Part shown: piece after piece, positions 54,885 to 62,217 of the stretch | Layout of the letters: each line of letters starts with the position of its first letter | Numbering within the stretch: the first letter of the stretch is position 1 | From: Variovorax sp. UMC13 | GTDB taxonomy: Bacteria; Pseudomonadota; Gammaproteobacteria; Burkholderiales; Burkholderiaceae_C | Length of the DNA stretch: 64,000 nt | Assembly (NCBI RefSeq): GCF_014170375.1 | Contig: NZ_LZZW01000016.1 | Span: 1 to 64,000, forward strand | Reading direction: 5' to 3' | Position numbers and translations under genes: made by a program | The notes under the pieces: generated by a model | The model's input: only the letters and a program-made list of their open reading frames with translations | The model's database searches: none | What the model was told of the DNA's origin: nothing

Positions 54885-56150
54885 CTACTTGCCGGCCAGC
54901 CAGGGCGGCGAGATCACCGGCCCGGTGCGCAGCGCCTTGGGCCACACCACGGCGCGGTTGCCCTTCTCCTGCCACTGGGCGAACAGCAGGTTGTTGAACT
55001 CGCCGCCGGCCTTGACGTCGTGCGAATCGTCGAACTCCAGCTTGCCCGCGATGCCGGGCATCGAGGTCTTCTCCAGGCCCTTGATGACCGCGTCGGTGTC
55101 GAAGCCGTTGGCGCGCTCCACCGCCGCCGCGTAGGCATAGACCGAGTCGTAGGCGCCGTAGGCCGTATAGACCGGCACGCGGCCGGTTCGCTTCTTGAAC
55201 TCGTCGAAGAAGGGGATGGTCTTGGGCGTGAGCGGCGCGCGCACCGCGAAGTTGGCCGCGATCTGGCTGATCGACTTGCCGCCCACGCGGTCGAAGAAGT
55301 CGCCGTCCATGCTCTTGACGTCGATGCCGCCGTAGGGAATGGGGAAGCGCGCGTCGTGCCACTGCTTGGCGAAGGTGTCGCTCGAGCCGTGCGAGAGGAT
55401 CACGATCATGTACTGCGCCTCGCTGCTCTTGACCTTCGACAGCAGCGGCGAGAAGTCGGAGGTGCTGGCATCGAACAGCTCGGTGATGCGCACGTCGGCG
55501 CCCACGTCGCCCGCGCCCTTCTTGAGGATGGGCACCAGGTCCTGCACCCACTTGGCGTTCTCGCCCACGATCGCGATCTTCTTCAGGCCGAGCTCGCCGA
55601 TCACCAGGCCCGAGATGAAGTCGACCAGCCCGCGCGCCTGGTGCGCGGCGTTGATCGGGCCGGTGCGGAAGATGTACTTGTTGCGCTCGTAGTCCTTCTT
55701 GACCGCGGCCGTGATGGCCGGCGAGGCCGCGCCCACGCCCAGGTAGATGGTCTTGGCGGCCGAGATGTGCGGCAGCTGGGCCAGCGTGACGCCGCTGGTG
55801 TAGCCGCCGATCAGCACGTCGACCTTCTCGTCGGCCGTGAGCTTCTTGATCGCGTTGATGCCGGCCTCGGGGTTCTCGGTCTCGTCGGCCACCGTCATCT
55901 CGAGCTTGCGCCCGCGCACGCCCCCCTTGGCGTTGATCTCGTCCATCGCGATCTTGATCGCCTCCTGCGTGTCGCGGCCCACCTGCAGCTGGATGGGCGT
56001 GGTCACGCCGATCTTCACGGGCTTGTCCTGGGCCTGCGCCGGTGCGCCGGCCAGCAGGCCCGCCGCCAGCACCAGCGCCGAGCCGCCGAGCACCTTGCGC
56101 CGGCTGCGCACCGGGACGCCGCCCGCTTCCTGACCGAAGTGGAAAAACAT
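54885..56150 (-). CDS. Periplasmic binding protein of a Liv-type (HAAT) ABC importer
   Basis: This 421-residue receptor feeds the four membrane and ATPase subunits downstream. It has a twin-arginine-like/Sec signal peptide (VRSRRKVLGGSALVLAAGLL, cleavage near AQA-QD) and a type I periplasmic fold: VKIGVTTPIQLQVGRDTQEA, MDEINAKGGVRGRKLEMTVADE and ADEKVDVLIGGYTSGV. The long form (family amide/aromatic type) resembles receptors for amides or aromatic acids more than LivJ. A GAAGGAGC ribosome site precedes the ATG. The first gene of the operon is preceded by a 427-base region with a GntR-like operator and a large hairpin. Confidence 0.9.
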   Translation of the reverse strand: MFFHFGQEAGGVPVRSRRKVLGGSALVLAAGLLAGAPAQAQDKPVKIGVTTPIQLQVGRDTQEAIKIAMDEINAKGGVRGRKLEMTVADETENPEAGINAIKKLTADEKVDVLIGGYTSGVTLAQLPHISAAKTIYLGVGAASPAITAAVKKDYERNKYIFRTGPINAAHQARGLVDFISGLVIGELGLKKIAIVGENAKWVQDLVPILKKGAGDVGADVRITELFDASTSDFSPLLSKVKSSEAQYMIVILSHGSSDTFAKQWHDARFPIPYGGIDVKSMDGDFFDRVGGKSISQIAANFAVRAPLTPKTIPFFDEFKKRTGRVPVYTAYGAYDSVYAYAAAVERANGFDTDAVIKGLEKTSMPGIAGKLEFDDSHDVKAGGEFNNLLFAQWQEKGNRAVVWPKALRTGPVISPPWLAGK

Positions 56151-56260
56151 CTTGTCTCGCTCCTTCTGTGAATAGATGGGAACTGCGATGCGCACGCCTC
56201 TTCGGATGGTTTCGACCGGCCTTGCACAAGGCCGCTGATCGCGCCGGGCGTGTTCGACAC

Positions 56261-56304
56261 CGACAGGCCGGGAAGCCTCTTCAGAGTGCACTCCCGGCCT
56301 GTCG
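56261..56304 (-). promoter_or_regulatory. Large inverted repeat in the leader of the Liv operon
   Basis: CGACAGGCCGGGA and TCCCGGCCTGTCG form perfect 13-bp arms around an 18-base loop that itself contains the palindrome GAGTGCACTC (56284-56293). If transcription starts just beyond the operator at 56309-56322, this structure would lie at the very 5' end of the messenger, as in stem-loops that protect mRNA. Confidence 0.55.
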
Positions 56305-56308
56305 ATGA

Positions 56309-56322
56309 AAGTGTAGACAGTT
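56309..56322. promoter_or_regulatory. Second GntR-type operator, before the Liv operon
   Basis: AAGTGTAGACAGTT matches 12 of 14 bases of the perfect palindrome at 46837-46850 and keeps TGT-N2-ACA. On the minus strand it overlaps TACACT, a plausible -10. It lies 159 bases before the binding-protein gene. Confidence 0.5.
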
Positions 56323-56425
56323 GTCTTGCCGGAAAGAAACGCGGTGGATAGTGGTTTACGCTAGAAAAGCGCGGCGCTGTCACCCATGCGACCGACGTGC
56401 ATTCCGCCGCCTTCGAGGCCCGTTT

Positions 56426-56454
56426 ATCTGACAGCCGTCGCCCGGTGATCTGAC
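56426..56454 (+). promoter_or_regulatory. Tandem ATCTGAC repeats upstream of the hydrolase gene
   Basis: ATCTGAC occurs at 56426-56432 and 56448-56454, 22 bases apart (two helical turns), just upstream of the promoter-like box. The spacing is typical of paired half-sites for AraC-type activators. No such regulator is encoded next to it; the AraC gene at 12110 is one candidate. Confidence 0.35.
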
Positions 56455-56458
56455 TGTT

Positions 56459-56484
56459 CGGCGCCGTCCGGTCTTCCTACCATC
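56459..56484 (+). promoter_or_regulatory. Promoter-like box before the secreted hydrolase gene
   Basis: CGGCGCCG, four bases, then GTCTTCCTACCATC. The first element and the spacing match 12959-12982, and the second is identical to 15654-15667. The hydrolase start is 93 bases downstream. Confidence 0.4.
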
Positions 56485-56577
56485 CTGACGCCCACGACCC
56501 GCGCGCGCGACCGTCGTGCGGCACGCGCATCAACAGGCGGCGCGCCACCGGCGCACATCCGCGAGCAGGAGACACAC

Positions 56578-58794
56578 ATGAACGAGAGACACAAGAAGGC
56601 CTCGGCCTGGATCGGCATGGCGCTGGCGACGGCCCTGCTGGCCGCATGCGGCGGCGGGAGCGGCAACAGCACGCAGGGCACGACCACGCCACCGACCACC
56701 ACCCCGCCCACCGCGGGCGGCGGCAGTGGCGACGGCGGCACGCCGGTGGACCCGGGCACGCCCAAGCCCGAGGTCTCGCTGGCCGGCCTGAAGTTCTGGG
56801 TCGGCGACATCGGCCCTTCGGGCGAGACCGCCTTCAGCGGGCCGCAGCAGCCCGCCTTCCTGTGCCTCACGCAGCTCTCGAACCTGGGCGCGCCCGAGGT
56901 CGACAACCACGAGGGCATCGGCCAGCCGGTCTACCAGGTCCCGGGCAACACCAGCAGCCCGCTGCTGGGCTACAGCAGGCAATGCGGCGTGAAGACGCAG
57001 CTGCGCTACTTCTACTACACGGGCAGCGACTTCGCGCCCTTCGACCCGGCCACGCAGTTCGCCAATCCGCCGGCCAACCTGCAGCGCGTGCGCCTCAACG
57101 GCGCCGACCTGCCCTTCGTGGTGCGCGTCGAGGCCGGCACCATCAACCGCTTCGCCTACAGCACGGCCATGCTCGCGCCCTTCGCGGAGAGCAGCGCGCG
57201 GCCGGAGGAACTGAACAACACGGCCTGGAACCAGAAGCTCGTCTACTGGATGCGCGGCGGCGTGGGCGTGGGCCACCAGCAGGGCAAGGCCATGTGGTTC
57301 GGCGGCCTCTGGGGCGAGGAGCGGCCGGTGATGCCGCGCCTGCTGGAGCAGGGCTATGCGATCGTCTCCTCGTCGGGCAACGAGACCGGCGTGCACTACA
57401 ACCTGCGGCTGGCCGAGGAGACCGCGGTCATGGTCAAGGAGCATTTCGTCCAGACCTACGGCAAGCCCCGGTACACCGTCGCGATGGGCATCTCGGGCGG
57501 CGCGGTGCAGCAGTACATGTTCGCGCAGAACCGGCCGCAGGGCCTGTTCGACGCGGGCGTGCCGATCCAGTCCTATCCCGACATGGTGACGCAGGTGCCC
57601 TACGTGTCCGACTGCTCGCTGCTCGAGCAGTACTTCAAGGACGAGCTCACGCTCGACCCCGGCTCGCGCTGGGCCAAGTGGAGCGACCGCACGCTGATCG
57701 AGGGCCTGGCCACCAGCGACACACGGCGCAACAGCTTCACCGGCGGCACCGGCTCTTCCGAATGCATCGAGGGCTGGGGCAAGGCCGGGCCTGGCGTGTT
57801 CAACCCGGTCTTCACCGACCCGGCCTACCTCAGCACGGCCGCGGCCGTGGGCTGGCCCGACGCCTTCGCCAACGTGAAGTGGACGCACTGGAACGACCTG
57901 GCCAACATCTACGGCACCGACGAACGCGGCTTCGCGCCGATCCCGATCGACAACGTGGGCGTGCAGTACGGTCTGCAGGCGTTGAAGACCGGCGACATCG
58001 ACACGCAGGAGTTCCTGCGCATCAACGCCTGCGTGGGCAGCTGGAAGGAGCAGGACGAGTTCGTCACCTGGCTGATGCCGCCGGCCGACCCCTTCGACAG
58101 CCGCAACATGAAACGCAGCGCCGACTGCCGCACCGCCGCCGGCACGCCCGCGCCGCGTCGCAGCGGCGACCTGCGCGCGATGAACCTGGCCTACTCGGCG
58201 GGCCAGGTGTTCACCGGCAAGTCGCTGGCGATTCCGCTGATCGACCTGCGGCCCTGGAAGGAAGACGTGCTGGACATGCACAACTCGCGCCAGTCCTTCT
58301 CGGCCCGCGCGCGCCTGCAGGCCGGCGGCGGCAACGCCGCCAACCAGGTGATCTGGTTCACCGGCGAGACCAGCACCGCCGGCGTGGCGACGCGCGCGAC
58401 CGACGCGCTCAAGGTGCTCGACGACTACCTCACGGGCGGCACCCGGCCCTCGCGCTTCGTCGACCAGTGCTTCAACGCGAGCGGCCAGACCATCGCGGCC
58501 GGCGCGCAGGTCTGGAGCGGCATCCTGGACTCGGCGCGCCCCGGCGCCTGCACCCAGAGCTTCAAGGTCAACACCAGCCCGCGCATGGTGGCCGGCGACT
58601 CGTACCGCGGCGACATGTTCAAGTGCCGGCCCAAGCCGATCGCCGCCGCGCTGGCCGACGGCACCTACGCCCGCGGCACGGGCGGCGCGGCCGATCCCTT
58701 CAGCGCCGAAGAAAAGGCATGGCTGGCGCGCATCTTCCCGCAGGGCGTGTGCGACTACGCGCAGCCGGACATGGGGCGGCCGCAAGGCCTGTGA
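56578..58794 (+). CDS. Secreted alpha/beta-hydrolase-like lipoprotein (DUF6351-like)
   Basis: This 738-residue protein has a lipoprotein signal (lipobox LLAAC, Cys24) and a Gly/Thr/Pro-rich linker to about residue 62. The catalytic-type motif GISGG has Ser306 in VAMGISGGAVQQYMF, at a nucleophile-elbow position. The fold-level resemblance is to large secreted esterases; from memory it matches proteins carrying domain DUF6351, which are uncharacterised. Several Cys suggest disulfides. A purple patch of conserved residues includes MRGGVGVGHQQGKAM and DWPDAF-like segments. Its promoter-like region resembles those of the acylase and tctBA. Substrate unknown; an ester is a guess. Confidence 0.75.
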   Translation: MNERHKKASAWIGMALATALLAACGGGSGNSTQGTTTPPTTTPPTAGGGSGDGGTPVDPGTPKPEVSLAGLKFWVGDIGPSGETAFSGPQQPAFLCLTQLSNLGAPEVDNHEGIGQPVYQVPGNTSSPLLGYSRQCGVKTQLRYFYYTGSDFAPFDPATQFANPPANLQRVRLNGADLPFVVRVEAGTINRFAYSTAMLAPFAESSARPEELNNTAWNQKLVYWMRGGVGVGHQQGKAMWFGGLWGEERPVMPRLLEQGYAIVSSSGNETGVHYNLRLAEETAVMVKEHFVQTYGKPRYTVAMGISGGAVQQYMFAQNRPQGLFDAGVPIQSYPDMVTQVPYVSDCSLLEQYFKDELTLDPGSRWAKWSDRTLIEGLATSDTRRNSFTGGTGSSECIEGWGKAGPGVFNPVFTDPAYLSTAAAVGWPDAFANVKWTHWNDLANIYGTDERGFAPIPIDNVGVQYGLQALKTGDIDTQEFLRINACVGSWKEQDEFVTWLMPPADPFDSRNMKRSADCRTAAGTPAPRRSGDLRAMNLAYSAGQVFTGKSLAIPLIDLRPWKEDVLDMHNSRQSFSARARLQAGGGNAANQVIWFTGETSTAGVATRATDALKVLDDYLTGGTRPSRFVDQCFNASGQTIAAGAQVWSGILDSARPGACTQSFKVNTSPRMVAGDSYRGDMFKCRPKPIAAALADGTYARGTGGAADPFSAEEKAWLARIFPQGVCDYAQPDMGRPQGL

Positions 58795-58818
58795 ACCGAG
58801 GGCCCGGCCGGCTGGCGC

Positions 58819-59631
58819 TCAGCCCTGCGCCAGCGCGTCGCGGCTGCGGATCTCGTCGAGGTAGTTGTAGATCGAGAAGCGCGACACGCCCAGCGCCGTG
58901 GCCGCGCTGCCCACGCTGCCCTTCACGATGAACAGCCCGCGGCGCAGCATCTGCTCGACGGCCGCGACCTTCTCCTGCTTGTTCATCAGCCGCACGGGCT
59001 TGCCGAGCGTGCGGATGGCCGAGGCGATGATGTCGTCCATCAGCACATCCATCTCCGGCGCCTCGGCCGGGGGGGCGGCGGGCTCGGCCGCGCGCGGCTT
59101 GCCGGCCAGCGCCTGCTCGAGCCAGGCATGGGCGAGCTGGAGCATCGAAAGGTCGGCGTTCATGCACAGCGCCGCGAAGGGCGTGCCCTCGGCGTCGCGG
59201 TAGACCACGGTGGCCGACTTCAAGGGCGTGCCACCCGGCGAGGCGGTCGGGTAGTCGGCCACCACCGAATGGCCGCGCTGGCTCTGGTCCAGCGTGGCGT
59301 TCCAGGCCGCGGCGAAGGCCCGGTCCTCCTTGGGCCCGCTCAGGATCGAACTGCCCACCTGGCGGCCCGAGACATGGCCGTTGGCGATCGCGAGCACCGA
59401 ACGCTCGGGCTGCGTCAGGTCGTGCAGCGCCAGCTCGACGTTGGGCCCGAGGATGCTTTCCATCATCGCGACGATGGGCTTGAGCACCTCCAGCACCTGC
59501 CGGCGCTCGGCCGCGAGCTGCGCCTTGACCGGGGGCGCCGGTGCCGGCTTGCGGGCGGATGCACGCGCCGCGCGGGGACGGGCGGACGCGGCAGTTGCAG
59601 CAGGGGGAGCGGAGGTTTTCTTGGCGCACAT
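58819..59631 (-). CDS. YheO-type transcriptional regulator (PAS_6 and HTH_22 domains)
   Basis: This 270-residue regulator has an Ala/Pro/Lys-rich N-terminus (to about 40), a YheO-like PAS domain (about 45-165, with LGPNVELALHDLTQPERSVLAIANGHVSGR and PLKSATVVYRDAEGTPFAALCMN) and a C-terminal helix-turn-helix (about 215-265, with FIVKGSVGSAATALGVSRFSIYNYL). Relatives of this type control D-amino acid or hydroxy-amino acid genes with RidA partners, as far as I recall. It is divergent from the Tat-exported PLP enzyme, and matching palindromes in the shared region are likely its binding sites. ATG 59631 is preferred over a TTG at 59652. Confidence 0.88.
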   Translation of the reverse strand: MCAKKTSAPPAATAASARPRAARASARKPAPAPPVKAQLAAERRQVLEVLKPIVAMMESILGPNVELALHDLTQPERSVLAIANGHVSGRQVGSSILSGPKEDRAFAAAWNATLDQSQRGHSVVADYPTASPGGTPLKSATVVYRDAEGTPFAALCMNADLSMLQLAHAWLEQALAGKPRAAEPAAPPAEAPEMDVLMDDIIASAIRTLGKPVRLMNKQEKVAAVEQMLRRGLFIVKGSVGSAATALGVSRFSIYNYLDEIRSRDALAQG

Positions 59632-59665
59632 AGGGCTGCAGTTATCGCACAAACCCTGAGATCGA

Positions 59666-59684
59666 ATTCAACATTTTGTTGAAT
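59666..59684. promoter_or_regulatory. Operator-like palindrome 1 of the YheO/PLP-enzyme region
   Basis: ATTCAACA and TGTTGAAT are perfect 8-bp arms around TTT, 35 bases before the regulator gene. An extra TGTTGAA half-site is at 59696-59702. A near copy is found next to the divergent gene at 59817-59833. Confidence 0.6.
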
Positions 59685-59816
59685 ACTTGATATGTTGTTG
59701 AAATCGGCACGGGACTTGCGACCGGGCCGAGGCGGCAACGCGCAGCGGGGCAGCGCTGCATCCGCCGCACCGCACCGGCGCAGGCCGGTGCACCAGGGCG
59801 GGATGCCGCACCATTC

Positions 59817-59833
59817 TTCAACATTTCGTAGAA
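59817..59833. promoter_or_regulatory. Operator-like palindrome 2 of the YheO/PLP-enzyme region
   Basis: TTCAACATTTCGTAGAA matches 15 of 17 bases of the core at 59667-59683. It lies 19 bases before the PLP-enzyme start codon, so binding would block initiation of transcription or lie in the leader. Confidence 0.5.
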
Positions 59834-59851
59834 CCTTCAACAGGATTGACC

Positions 59852-61165
59852 ATGACACCCATGACCGACATCGCAGCGCGTCCCAGTTCGCGCCGGCACT
59901 GGCTCAAATCACTGGGCGGCGCCTCGGTCGCCACGGCCTTCGGCGCGCAGCTCGCCGGCTGCGGTGGCGGCTCCGGCGGCTCCTTCCTGCCGACGGCCTC
60001 GGCCGCCACCACCGACCCGGCGCCCGTCACCGGCGCGCTGCCCGCCAAGGCGCTGTTCCCGGGCGTGGCCGACCGGATCTTCCTCAACTCGGCCGCCGAC
60101 CACCCCTGGAGCCAGCTCGCCGCCGATGCCTCGACGGCCTACGCCAAGGGCAAGCTCGGACTCAACGGCACCAACGCCACGGCCAGCGCCAAGTTCGCCG
60201 CGCTGATCAACGCCGATGCCGACGAGATCGCCTACGTGCCCAGCACCTCGATGGGCGAATACCTGGTCACGCAGGCGCTGGGCCTGCCCGAAAGCGGCGG
60301 GCGGGTGGTGACGGACGCGCTGCATTTCACGGGTTCGTTCTACATGTACGAGCAATACAGGGCCCGCGGCGTCGACGTGGTGACGGTCGCCATGGATGCG
60401 GGCTACCGCATCTCGCTGGCCGACCTGGACCGCGCGATCGTCCCCGGCACCAGGCTGGTGGCGATCTCGCATGTCTCGCTCTACAACGGCTTCACGCACG
60501 ACGTGAAGGCCGTCTGCGACCTCGCGCATGCGCGCGGCGCGCTGGTCTATGTGGACCTGATCCAGTCGGCGGGCGCGATACCGGTCGACGTCAAGGCGAT
60601 GGGCGTGGACTTCGCGGCCTGCGGCACCTACAAATGGCTCATGGGCGACTTCGGCTTCGCCTTCCTCTATGTGCGCAAGGCCCTGCTGCCGCAGCTGCAG
60701 CGCCCCTGGTACGGCTATCGGCAGACGCGCAACTTCGCGGCGCCGATCCTGCACGTCTACCCGCTCGACCCGCCGGGCAGCGTGCCCTACGAGAGCGTGC
60801 AGATCGATTCGGTCTCGGGCTACTTCGCCGGCTCCTTCCCGGCGACGGCGGTGGAGGTGGCCTGCGCCGCGTCGATCGACTGGCTCCGCAGCGTCGGCGT
60901 GGAGGCGATCCAGCAGTACAAGCAGCCGATGCTCGATGCGCTGCAGGCCGGCCTGCGCGGCAAGGGCTTCCAGGTCGTGACGCCGCCCGAGACCCGCGCG
61001 CCGATCGTCACCTTCGCCTATGCGAACGCGGCGCAGCTGTCCGCGCGCCTGGCACCGGCCAGGATCGAGATCACCCTGCGCGCCAACCACGCGCGCATCT
61101 CGCCCTCGGTCTTCAACGACCTCGGCGACATCGAGAAATTCCTGGCCGCCATCGGCACGCCCTGA
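59852..61165 (+). CDS. Tat-exported aminotransferase class V family lipoprotein
   Basis: This 437-residue protein belongs to PLP-dependent class V aminotransferases (cysteine desulfurase/epimerase fold). The PLP lysine is Lys261 in CGTYKWLMG; the preceding strand VYVDLIQSAGAIPVD holds the cofactor Asp, and LHFTGSFYMYEQYR the aromatic region. Unusually, the N-terminus carries a twin-arginine motif (SRRHWLKSL, Arg14-Arg15) and a lipobox LAGC (Cys37) with a Gly/Ser linker. Tat export would allow folding with PLP before export. Substrate unknown; epimerase, lyase or desulfurase chemistry are all possible. An exported RidA gene follows after 31 bases. Confidence 0.86.
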   Translation: MTPMTDIAARPSSRRHWLKSLGGASVATAFGAQLAGCGGGSGGSFLPTASAATTDPAPVTGALPAKALFPGVADRIFLNSAADHPWSQLAADASTAYAKGKLGLNGTNATASAKFAALINADADEIAYVPSTSMGEYLVTQALGLPESGGRVVTDALHFTGSFYMYEQYRARGVDVVTVAMDAGYRISLADLDRAIVPGTRLVAISHVSLYNGFTHDVKAVCDLAHARGALVYVDLIQSAGAIPVDVKAMGVDFAACGTYKWLMGDFGFAFLYVRKALLPQLQRPWYGYRQTRNFAAPILHVYPLDPPGSVPYESVQIDSVSGYFAGSFPATAVEVACAASIDWLRSVGVEAIQQYKQPMLDALQAGLRGKGFQVVTPPETRAPIVTFAYANAAQLSARLAPARIEITLRANHARISPSVFNDLGDIEKFLAAIGTP

Positions 61166-61196
61166 GCCAGCCCCTTCCCTCATCCAAGGCCCCCCC

Positions 61197-61652
61197 ATGC
61201 GCCACCGCACCCTCTGCCTCGTCGCCACCGCCTGCCTGGCCCTGTCGACCGCCGCCTGCACCACCGCCCCCACCTACCTGAACTCGGGCAAGGTCCTGCC
61301 CTCGACCCTGCCCTTCTCCGAGGCCGTGAAGGTCGGCCCCACGCTCTACCTGTCGGGCCAGATCGGCAACCTCCCCGGCGGGCTCAAGCTCGCACCGGGT
61401 GGCATCACACCGGAGTCGAAGCAGGTCATGGACAACATCAAGACCTCGCTCGAGGCCCACGGCTACGCGCTGGCCGACGTCGTCAAGTGCACCGCCATGC
61501 TGGCCGACATGTCGGAATGGTCGGCCTTCAACGCGGTCTACCAGACCTACTTCTCCGCCGGCCGCTACCCGGCACGCAGTGCCTTCGGCGCCACGGCGCT
61601 CGCGTTCAACGCGCGCATCGAGGTCGAGTGCATCGCGGCCAAGGGCCCCTGA
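61197..61652 (+). CDS. Exported RidA-family lipoprotein
   Basis: RidA proteins hydrolyse enamines and imines made by PLP enzymes, normally in the cytoplasm. This 151-residue member has a lipoprotein signal (MRHRTLCLVATACLALSTAAC, Cys21) before a complete RidA domain: LPFSEAVKVGPTLYLSGQIG, the SLEAHGYALADVVKCTAMLAD helix and the catalytic Arg127 in YPARSAFG, then ARIEVECIAA. It follows a Tat-exported PLP enzyme by 31 bases, so the two probably form an envelope-located pair. Its stop adjoins that of the leftward Lrp-type gene (61653). Confidence 0.87.
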   Translation: MRHRTLCLVATACLALSTAACTTAPTYLNSGKVLPSTLPFSEAVKVGPTLYLSGQIGNLPGGLKLAPGGITPESKQVMDNIKTSLEAHGYALADVVKCTAMLADMSEWSAFNAVYQTYFSAGRYPARSAFGATALAFNARIEVECIAAKGP

Positions 61653-62189
61653 TCACAACCCCGCCAGCGGCACCGTCGCCTCCTTGAGCACGCGCAGCAC
61701 GAAGCTCGACTTGCTGTGGCGGATGCCGGGGATCTTGTAGAGCTTCTCGCGCAGCAGCCGCTCGTAGTCGCGCGTGTCGCGCACCGCGATGCGCACGTAG
61801 TAGTCGTAGTCGCCCGAGACCAGGTAGGCCTCCTGGATCTCGGGGATGGTGGCCAGCACCCGGCCGAACTCGTAGAGCATCTCGTCGGTGTGGCTCTCGA
61901 GCGTGACCTGCACGATCACCGAGTCGTGGTAGCCCAGGCTGCCCGGGTCGACGTCGATGGTGTAGCGCTTGATCACGCCCTCGCTCTCCAGCCGCTTGAT
62001 CCGGCTCCAGCAGCTGGTGGCCGACAACCCGACCTCGGTGCCGATCTCCTGCAAGGTGCGGCGCGAGTCCTGCAGCAGGATGCGCAGGATCGCCATGTCG
62101 ATCTTGTCGAAAGATCCTTCGGCAGATTTCTCTTTTGAGCGTTGATTCTTCAAGTTGGCCACCTTAAAAGGCGAAAACAAGAAGCACAT
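61653..62189 (-). CDS. Lrp/AsnC-family transcriptional regulator
   Basis: This 178-residue regulator has an N-terminal helix-turn-helix (DSRRTLQEIGTEVGLSATSCWSRIKRLESEGVI) and a C-terminal ligand-binding RAM domain (SVIVQVTLESHTDEMLYEFG and YLVSGDYDYYVRIAV). A basic extension (KNQRSKEKS) precedes the helix-turn-helix. The ATG at 62189 was used; a GTG at 62162 would remove nine residues and is possible. It is divergent from an acetolactate synthase gene over only 28 bases, which suggests that it controls branched-chain amino acid synthesis there, as Lrp does for ilvIH. Confidence 0.88.
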   Translation of the reverse strand: MCFLFSPFKVANLKNQRSKEKSAEGSFDKIDMAILRILLQDSRRTLQEIGTEVGLSATSCWSRIKRLESEGVIKRYTIDVDPGSLGYHDSVIVQVTLESHTDEMLYEFGRVLATIPEIQEAYLVSGDYDYYVRIAVRDTRDYERLLREKLYKIPGIRHSKSSFVLRVLKEATVPLAGL

Positions 62190-62217
62190 TCTGCGCTATT
62201 GGCCGAAGAATCGAGGC

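Larger units (their letters stand above)
56151..56577. other. Gene-free divergent control region (427 bases)
   Basis: No gene is supported in this stretch between the leftward Liv operon and the rightward hydrolase gene. It contains a 44-base inverted repeat (56261-56304), a GntR-type operator (56309-56322), a pair of ATCTGAC repeats (56426-56454) and a promoter-like box (56459-56484). It is the longest non-coding stretch in the window. Confidence 0.8.
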
